DNA of 6,338 nucleotides from Gemmatimonadota bacterium. Its GTDB lineage: Bacteria; Gemmatimonadota; Gemmatimonadetes; Longimicrobiales; Gaopeijiaceae. Where the stretch lies: the NCBI GenBank assembly GCA_026713345.1, contig JAPOOQ010000348.1, positions 1-6,338 on the forward strand, written 5' to 3'. Positions 1 through 4,827 of this stretch are shown here, piece after piece; within the stretch, counting starts at the first letter, position 1; the number at the start of each line of letters is the position of its first letter. The notes beneath the pieces are model-generated. The model did no database searches. It had not been told where the DNA came from and saw only the letters and a list, made by a program, of their open reading frames with translations. A program made the position numbers and the translations under genes.

Positions 1-1
1 G

Positions 2-628
2 ATCGCGAGGCGGCTGGGGGCGGAGGGGTTTCTGGTGTATGTGGGGGGGCGCCGGCGTGAGGTGCTGGAGCGGCTGGCTGGAGAGATTGGGGGGGTGGCG
101 GCGCCGTTCGATGTTACGGACGAGGAGGAGGTGGCGCGGGCGCGGGCCGAGCGGCTCGACGTACTGGTCAATGCGGCCGGCGTCTTCGGCCTGGCTCCGG
201 TGGTGGAGACCGGCGCGGAACTGCTGGCCCTCAACCTGGATGTGAATCTGGCAGGGACGATCCACGTCACGCGGGCGTTCCTGCCGGGCATGCTGGCTGC
301 CGGATCCGGACTCGTGATCAATGTGGGGTCGGTGGCAGGCTGGCGGGCGTTTCCGGAGAACGCGGCGTATTCCGCCTCGAAGTTCGGCCTGCGGGGATTC
401 CACGACGTGCTGCTGGAGGAGCTGCGCGGCACCGGTGTGAGGGCCTGCCTGCTTGAGCCCGGGGCGGTTGACACCCCGATCTGGGACCCGCTGGACCCCG
501 ACTCGGCGCCCCACCTCCCCGACCGCGCCCAGATGCTGCGTCCTGCGGATGTGGCGCGCGCGACAGCGTTCGTGGCCGGGCTGCCGCCAACGGTCGCGGT
601 TCCGCTGCTGAGGATCGAGCGCGCGTGA
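2..628 (+). CDS. Short-chain dehydrogenase/reductase (SDR), 5'-truncated by the window edge
   Basis: Classical SDR oxidoreductase (NAD(P)-dependent alcohol/ketone oxidoreductase; substrate not predictable). The frame is open from base 2, and the 11 residues before the first GTG (IARRLGAEGFL) match the helix after the Rossmann TGxxxGxG loop. The gene therefore begins before the window and GTG at 35 is not a real start. Visible motifs: GRRRE after beta-2, with basic and no acidic residue, favouring NADP(H); DVT in the adenine pocket (bases 110-118); NAAG (170-181); catalytic Ser in NVGSVAG (codon 329-331); YSASK with catalytic Tyr/Lys (368-382), 13 residues after the Ser as usual; and the downstream PG..DTP motif. 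The C-terminal length fits a classical SDR of about 240 residues. The stop codon overlaps the next gene's start (GTGA), so the two are probably translationally coupled. The G runs at 43-49 and 89-95 are in frame and do not break the protein. Confidence 0.92.
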   Translation: MARRLGAEGFLVYVGGRRREVLERLAGEIGGVAAPFDVTDEEEVARARAERLDVLVNAAGVFGLAPVVETGAELLALNLDVNLAGTIHVTRAFLPGMLAAGSGLVINVGSVAGWRAFPENAAYSASKFGLRGFHDVLLEELRGTGVRACLLEPGAVDTPIWDPLDPDSAPHLPDRAQMLRPADVARATAFVAGLPPTVAVPLLRIERA

Positions 629-1338
629 ACGTCGACCTGATCGACCACCTGGTTTGTCCCCGGTGCGGGCCGCCCAACGGGCTGCTGCTTCTGGCGCATG
701 AGGTGCGGGAGCGGCGGGTGCACGAGGGGGAGTTCGGATGTCCTAACTGTCGGGACCGGTTCCCGGTGTCGGGGGGGTTCGGGGATTTGAGGCCGCCGCC
801 GCGGGGGGAGGGGGTTGGGGGGGCTGGCTTGCGGGCGGGCGAAGCTGCCGGGGACGCGGCCGATCGCGCCTTGCGGATCGCGGCCGCGCTGGGCGTGACC
901 CGCGGGCCCGGGCTGATCGTCGTGACGGATGCGCACCGGGCAGAGGCAGTCCACCTCGCGCGGCTCGTTGACGGGATCGAGGTGCTGGTGGTGGGGTGGG
1001 GGGGGCGGGAGATGGTCGCCGAAGGGGTGGTCGTCAAAGGGGTGAGCGCGTTCGTCGCCGGGCCGCGGTTGCCGCTGCGGGATGGCGCCGTGCGTGGGGT
1101 GGTGGCCGTTGGGCGGGGTGGGGAGGGGTGGTGGGGGGAGGGTCGCCGGGTCCTGATGGCGGGCGGCAGGCTCGTGATCACGGAAGCCACGCGTGAGGCG
1201 CGGGACTGGGTGGGGGGGGCGGGGCTGGTGACGATCCTCGACGAGGGCGGGATGGTGGTGGGCGCGGTCCCCGTCCCGAGTGGGGGGCTCAAGCTGACTG
1301 GGCGCAGCCCCCTTGAAGCCCGGGCCGTCTGTCTCTAG
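625..1338 (+). CDS. Trm112-like zinc-ribbon protein with degenerate methyltransferase-like C-terminal domain
   Basis: 237 residues. The N-terminal ~55 residues form a Trm112/YcaR-type zinc ribbon: CPRC (Cys11, Cys14) and CPNC (Cys39, Cys42), followed by FPVSGGFGDLRP, which resembles the YPV.DGIP.L tail of such domains. In bacteria this ribbon often precedes a methyltransferase. A Gly/Glu/Ala-rich linker (about 58-80) follows. The rest has a Rossmann-like alternation: GLIVVTD (96-102), EVLVVG, LPLRDGAVRGVVAVG (149-163, like the motif IV region) and RRVLMAGGRLVITEA (174-188, like the usual R.L.PGG.l.i motif). The Gly-rich SAM-binding motif I is not recognisable, so activity is doubtful. The GTG start is chosen for the 4-base overlap with the SDR stop, a GAGG 11 bases upstream, and a start that fits the family (MNVDLIDHLVCP). 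Codon use is unusually rich in GGG glycine, giving several 7-8 base G runs. Function unknown; a regulatory partner or pseudo-methyltransferase is inference. Confidence 0.85.
   Translation: MNVDLIDHLVCPRCGPPNGLLLLAHEVRERRVHEGEFGCPNCRDRFPVSGGFGDLRPPPRGEGVGGAGLRAGEAAGDAADRALRIAAALGVTRGPGLIVVTDAHRAEAVHLARLVDGIEVLVVGWGGREMVAEGVVVKGVSAFVAGPRLPLRDGAVRGVVAVGRGGEGWWGEGRRVLMAGGRLVITEATREARDWVGGAGLVTILDEGGMVVGAVPVPSGGLKLTGRSPLEARAVCL
1111..1142 (+). other. Candidate G-quadruplex motif inside the zinc-ribbon gene
   Basis: The coding strand has six G blocks of at least three separated by 1-4 bases: GGG C GGGG T GGGG A GGGG, then TGGT, six G, A, and GGG. This satisfies the usual G3+ N1-7 quadruplex pattern several times over. 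It lies in the coding frame (Gly, Arg, Glu and Trp codons) of the methyltransferase-like part and could fold in the non-template DNA strand or in mRNA. It may simply reflect the gene's GGG-rich codon use. No function is shown. Confidence 0.5.
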
Positions 1339-1341
1339 CTT
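1313..1341 (+). promoter_or_regulatory. Possible sigma70-type promoter for tRNA-Ile
   Basis: TTGAAG (1313-1318; 4/6 to TTGACA) and TAGCTT (1336-1341; 3/6 to TATAAT) are separated by exactly 17 bases. Transcription would start roughly at 1347-1350, a few bases before the mature tRNA at 1357. It lies over the end of the upstream CDS. The -10 match is weak, so read-through from the SDR operon is an equally good source of the tRNA transcript. Confidence 0.28.
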
Positions 1342-1356
1342 TTCTGGCCCTTTGGC

Positions 1357-1430
<74 letters not shown>

Positions 1431-1581
1431 TTGTTTCGCCACGATCCCCAAAAAAATTCGCAGGTGGCCCTGCGCAGGGCGACTCCACGGGCGCTCCCTG
1501 GGCTCGTGCAGCCTACTCCCCGTCCCCGTCCCCGACCGCTGCGCGGTAGTCGCCCATGTTCCGCCCCCGCTATCTACTCCG
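1431..1581. other. Convergent intergenic gap between tRNA-Ile and the CPBP gene
   Basis: Apart from the minus-strand terminator, this gap holds a TCCCCG hexamer repeated three times (1517-1534), a small hairpin ACCGC-TGC-GCGGT, and an 8-bp inverted repeat GGGCGACT (1477-1484)/AGTCGCCC (1548-1555). No plus-strand T tract that could end the tRNA transcript is evident, and no convincing small gene was found. The minus-strand open frame that runs back across the tRNA is an artefact. Confidence 0.6.
1450..1474 (-). terminator. Intrinsic (Rho-independent) terminator for the CPBP gene
   Basis: Read on the minus strand: CGCAGG, a 4-base loop GCCA, CCTGCG (perfect 6-bp GC-rich stem, bases 1474-1459), then AA and seven T (bases 1456-1450). 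Hairpin plus T tract is textbook, and it lies about 108 bases beyond the CPBP stop codon. It would also stop minus-strand transcription before it enters the tRNA as antisense RNA. The same area can instead form the palindrome GCCCTGC/GCAGGGC (1467-1480), but only the first pairing is directly followed by the T tract. Confidence 0.75.
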
Positions 1582-2454
1582 CTACGCCGCGAACGGATAG
1601 GTGAACAGGAGCAGGTGCGACAGGTTGAGAAGGAAGTGCACCAGGATGCCGGCTTCCACACGTCCCGTGAGGTGATAGGCTGTCCCGTAGCCGATGCCGG
1701 CGAGGGTGGCCAGCAGGATATACGTGGTCCCACCCGCGACGTGCGCCGTGCCAAACGCGACAGCCGCGACGAGAAGCGCCACGAGCGCCGGTGCCGGCAC
1801 CATCCCGCCCAGGAATCTTCCCAGTTGCCGCTGCACCAGTCCGCGGAAGAACGACTCCTCGGCGACGCACGTCAATAGCAGGTTGGCCGGCACCCACACG
1901 GCGAGGATCGCCGGCCACTTCGGATCCCAGGCTACGAACCCTGTCGCCATCGCCGCCACGCCTGCCAGGACCGCCGTCAGAATGGCAATCGTTCCGGTGG
2001 CCACGATCGCACGTTGCCAATGCGGGGTCTCCTGTGGCTGGACGCACACGAAGTAGAGCAGCACGCCCGCGAATCCCTTGTCGTAGTTCCAGTAGAGAGT
2101 GTAGTTGCCCGACGAATCCGACACGGACACCTCGTCCAGGACGAGAACGTTGTGAATCCACGGCACCTCGTGAGTGGCCAGCGCCACGGCGAGGATCACG
2201 ACGACGCCCCATGCCAGCGCCCGGAGAACCGTGGGAATGTCAGGCTTCACAGCGGCCAGGCAGCACCCCGCGAAGAGCGCGAGCAGTGCGAACCCTTCCC
2301 ATTCGACTATGCCGGCGACCGCCGCGGCGGCGAGGGAGAGGGCTATGAAGACCGCCGCATGCAAACGGCGATCCGTGAACATCGCCAGTCCCAACGCCAC
2401 CCAGAGGAAGAGGTAGGGAGCTGCGTCCGTGTATGCGATTGGCAAGGGAATCAA
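1582..2454 (-). CDS. CPBP-family intramembrane metalloprotease (CAAX/Abi type)
   Basis: 290-residue polytopic membrane protein of the CPBP (CAAX protease and bacteriocin-processing, Abi) family, which cleaves peptides within the membrane. All signature motifs are present: EExxxR (Glu199, Glu200, Arg204), FxxxH (Phe234, His238) and HxxxN (His273, Asn277). These cluster in the C-terminal third, as expected. Seven or eight hydrophobic segments are seen (about 14-26, 33-50, 55-69, 80-94, 127-138, 150-173, 182-197, 222-236, 244-256, 268-285). The segment at 95-133, with HEVP, N102 and YWNYDK, resembles a conserved loop I recall from proteobacterial CPBP proteins. Start: an in-frame TGA lies 15 bases upstream of TTG 2454. 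TTG 2445, with AGG 9 bases before it, is an alternative start costing three residues. The gene stands alone on the minus strand, divergent from the S9 peptidase, with its own terminator. The physiological substrate is unknown; bacteriocin immunity or processing is known for some members but has no support here. Confidence 0.93.
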   Translation of the reverse strand: MIPLPIAYTDAAPYLFLWVALGLAMFTDRRLHAAVFIALSLAAAAVAGIVEWEGFALLALFAGCCLAAVKPDIPTVLRALAWGVVVILAVALATHEVPWIHNVLVLDEVSVSDSSGNYTLYWNYDKGFAGVLLYFVCVQPQETPHWQRAIVATGTIAILTAVLAGVAAMATGFVAWDPKWPAILAVWVPANLLLTCVAEESFFRGLVQRQLGRFLGGMVPAPALVALLVAAVAFGTAHVAGGTTYILLATLAGIGYGTAYHLTGRVEAGILVHFLLNLSHLLLFTYPFAA

Positions 2455-2631
2455 CCTGGATGCCCGCAGTCAGAAGTTGGTAGGATCGGCGGCCGGGTCC
2501 TCAATGTATGGCACTGCACGGTTTCTCAGGAAGGAGGTCACGGGGGTTCGCGGGGAGCAAGTTGCACGGCCACCCTGCGGACCGCATCCTGAACCTGTCG
2601 CCCATTCGCCCCACCCGGCCGGAGCACTGTC
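2455..2631. promoter_or_regulatory. Divergent intergenic region, CPBP gene / S9 peptidase
   Basis: This region must supply promoters for both genes. For the CPBP gene, the least GC-rich patch gives a TACATT on the minus strand (2508-2503; 4/6 to TATAAT) about 50 bases before the start, but no good -35. For the peptidase, TTGCAC (2562-2567) and CATCCT (2585-2590) are 17 bases apart with poor matches. GGAG (2621-2624), 7 bases before ATG 2632, is a good ribosome-binding site and decides that start. AAGGAGGT (2531-2538) is a perfect Shine-Dalgarno sequence with no start codon at usable distance. Promoter positions here are weak inference. Confidence 0.4.
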
Positions 2632-4827
2632 ATGTCCCATCGATCCCTCCCTGTCACCTTCGCCCTCCTCGCCCTGGCCGCCTGCATCGCCCTCCCCGCA
2701 TCCCCCGCCCAGGCCCAGCGCTTCTCGATCGAGGACGTGCTCAGCCCCGGCTACCCGATCGGCCTGGTGGCCGCGAAGGCCGCCGACCGAATCGCGTGGA
2801 TCGAGTACGAGGAGGGGCGGCGCAATGTGTATACCGCGGCCGCGCCGGACTTCGAGCCGGTCCGCCTTACCCGTTTTGAGGACGACGACGGGCGCGACCT
2901 GTCCACGCTCCGTATCTCGGACGACGGTTCGGTCGTGGTGTTCCTGCGCGGACACAACCCCAACCGGGACGGGTGGATCGCCAACCCGGCCAGCGACCCG
3001 CGCGGGGTGGAACGCGCGGCCTGGGCGGTCAGCACCGCGGGCGGCGAACCGTGGCGGGTCGCCGAAGCCTGGAATGTGGTGCTCTCGCCCGACGGCAAGT
3101 GGATCGCGTACACCAGCGACGGAAACATCTACCGGGCTCCGGTGAACCCGGGGGTCGTGAATCCCGGTGGCGTCGCGAGCGGGGGTGTGGTGGTCACGGG
3201 CCCTCGCCAGCTGCTCTTCAGCGTGTTTGGAAGCCAGGGCAGTCCGGTGTGGTCGCCTGATTCGCGCAAAATCGCGTTTGTCAGCAGCCGGGGCGACCAC
3301 AGCTTCATCGGCGTCTATGACACGGACAAGCCCGGGATCACCTACCTCGGGCCGTCCGTGGACCGGGACACGAGTCCGACCTGGTCGCCTGACGGGACGA
3401 AGGTCGCCTTCATCCGCAGGCCGGGGCTGCCCTTCGGGGCGAGCGCGGACCGGGGCGATGCCCGGCCGGAGGACCTCCCCGACGGGATGACCGAGGCACG
3501 TTTCGCGGGCGGGCACGACTTCTCGATCCGGGTGGCGGACGTCGAGACGGGCGAGGCAATGGAAGTATGGCACAACGCGCCGGACGACCAGTTTTTCAAC
3601 GAGGCGCGCCAGGTGACCTGGGCAGGCGACCACATCATCTTCCAGGCCGAGCTCACCGGATGGCGGCTCTACTACGCGGTTGCGGCCGCGGGCGGCACCG
3701 GCGAGCCGATCGAACTCACGCCGGGCGATGGCCTCGTGGAGCAGATCTCCCTCTCCCCCGACGGCCGCACCCTCTTCTACGCCACCAATGCCGGCGACAT
3801 CGACCGGCGCCACCTCTGGCGCGTCCCGACCTCGGGCGGCACGGCCCGCCAGCTCACCCACGGCGACGGCATCGACACCTACCCCGCGGCCCTTGCCGGC
3901 GGCGATTACGTCGCCACCCTCAGCGCGAACGCCAGCCAGCCCCTGACCGTGGCCGTCGTCCCATCCAACGGCGGAACCGCCCGCTACATCCGCGAACTTC
4001 CGTCCCGCTATCCTCTTGACCTGCACGTCACCCCGGAGGCCGTCACCCTCAACGCCGAGGACGGCTTCGAGTTCTACAACCAGCTCTTCCTGCCCCCCGG
4101 CCTGCAGCCCGGCGAGCGGCGGCCGGCGCTCATCTTCATCCACGGCGGCTCGCGGCGGCAGATGCTGCTCGGCTACCACTACCGGCACTTCTACCACATG
4201 GCCTACGCGATCAACCAGTACTTCGCCAACAAGGGCTACGTGGTGCTTTCGGTGAACTACCGGAGCGGGATCGGGTACGGGCGCGAGTTCCGCAACGCCC
4301 CGGGGCGCGGCGGGCGCGGCAACACGGAGTACCGCGACATCAAGGCCGCTGGGGAGTACCTCCGGGACCGGCCCGACGTCGATCCCGACCGGATCGGGCT
4401 GTGGGGACTGTCCTACGGGGGCGTCCTGACCGCGCAGGGGCTCGCGCGCGATTCGGATCTTTTCGCGGCCGGCGTCGACATCGCGGGCGTCCACCTGTGG
4501 GGCAACTCGATCGACCCGGAGTCGGTGTCCTACCAGTCGTCAGCGATCTCGGAGGTGGAGAACTGGACATCGCCGGTGCTGCTGATCCACGGGGACGACG
4601 ACCGCAACGTGGCGTTCTCGCAGACAGTGGGACTGGTGCAACTGCTGCGCGCGCAGGGAGTGCCTCACGAGCTGATCGTCTTCCCGGACGATGTGCACTC
4701 GTTCCTGATCCACGAGCGGTGGCTGATCTCGTTCAACGCGACGGACCGGTTCTTCGACCGGCACCTGGGTGTGGGGGAGAGCGTTACATCGGGGGGGAGG
4801 CCCCGGATGCCGCTGCCCGTACCGTGA
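2632..4827 (+). CDS. Exported S9-family serine peptidase (prolyl oligopeptidase family) with TolB-like beta-propeller
   Basis: 731 residues, the usual size for S9B/S9C dipeptidyl- or acylaminoacyl-type peptidases. An N-terminal signal (Arg4, hydrophobic 6-21) could be cut by signal peptidase I after AQA28. LAAC (15-18) is also a good lipobox, so soluble periplasmic and lipid-anchored forms are both possible. The propeller spans about 31-470 with WD40/PD40-type blades: ISDDG (95-99), LSPDGKW (151-157), WSPDS (207-211), WSPDG (251-255) and LSPDGR (374-379). The alpha/beta-hydrolase domain starts near 480: HGG oxyanion region (504-506), NYRSGIGYG, nucleophile Ser594 in GLSYGG, Asp657 in HGDDDRNV and His689 in DDVHSF. 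The triad is intact. The propeller normally gates access so that only short peptides are cleaved. The DPP4-type paired-Glu recognition motif was not seen, so I do not assign dipeptidyl-peptidase specificity. The ATG has GGAG 7 bases upstream. The 3' end overlaps the convergent lipoprotein gene by 44 bases. Confidence 0.95.
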   Translation: MSHRSLPVTFALLALAACIALPASPAQAQRFSIEDVLSPGYPIGLVAAKAADRIAWIEYEEGRRNVYTAAAPDFEPVRLTRFEDDDGRDLSTLRISDDGSVVVFLRGHNPNRDGWIANPASDPRGVERAAWAVSTAGGEPWRVAEAWNVVLSPDGKWIAYTSDGNIYRAPVNPGVVNPGGVASGGVVVTGPRQLLFSVFGSQGSPVWSPDSRKIAFVSSRGDHSFIGVYDTDKPGITYLGPSVDRDTSPTWSPDGTKVAFIRRPGLPFGASADRGDARPEDLPDGMTEARFAGGHDFSIRVADVETGEAMEVWHNAPDDQFFNEARQVTWAGDHIIFQAELTGWRLYYAVAAAGGTGEPIELTPGDGLVEQISLSPDGRTLFYATNAGDIDRRHLWRVPTSGGTARQLTHGDGIDTYPAALAGGDYVATLSANASQPLTVAVVPSNGGTARYIRELPSRYPLDLHVTPEAVTLNAEDGFEFYNQLFLPPGLQPGERRPALIFIHGGSRRQMLLGYHYRHFYHMAYAINQYFANKGYVVLSVNYRSGIGYGREFRNAPGRGGRGNTEYRDIKAAGEYLRDRPDVDPDRIGLWGLSYGGVLTAQGLARDSDLFAAGVDIAGVHLWGNSIDPESVSYQSSAISEVENWTSPVLLIHGDDDRNVAFSQTVGLVQLLRAQGVPHELIVFPDDVHSFLIHERWLISFNATDRFFDRHLGVGESVTSGGRPRMPLPVP

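Noticed and set aside
318..1292. Long minus-strand open frame (324 residues) opposite the SDR and zinc-ribbon genes
   Set aside because: Pro/Ser/Thr/Arg-rich translation without domain motifs; it is the complement of two genes with clear family motifs.
1467..1480. 14-bp perfect palindrome GCCCTGC/GCAGGGC as a regulator-binding site or plus-strand terminator
   Set aside because: It has no loop, is not followed by T on the plus strand, and overlaps the better minus-strand terminator hairpin.
1517..1534. Three TCCCCG hexamers as a CRISPR or iteron-like repeat
   Set aside because: Too short, contiguous and without spacers or a replication gene; likely low-complexity GC sequence.
1574..2212. 212-residue minus-strand frame overlapping the CPBP gene in another frame
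   Set aside because: Arg/Gly-rich and soluble-looking; the other frame carries EExxxR, FxxxH and HxxxN motifs and membrane segments.
1582..2454. CPBP protease as an abortive-infection or bacteriocin-immunity gene
   Set aside because: The family name includes Abi, but there is no bacteriocin, phage-defence or peptide-precursor gene nearby; a specific defence role is unsupported.
2470..4494. 674-residue minus-strand open frame opposite the S9 peptidase
   Set aside because: High GC keeps antisense frames open; composition (Arg, Val, Asp, Gly) has no motifs, while the plus strand has signal peptide, propeller blades and an intact catalytic triad.
4746..4761. Hairpin CCGGT-TCTTCG-ACCGG just beyond the lipoprotein stop, as its terminator
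   Set aside because: Only a 5-bp stem, no T tract, and it lies in conserved coding sequence of the S9 peptidase.
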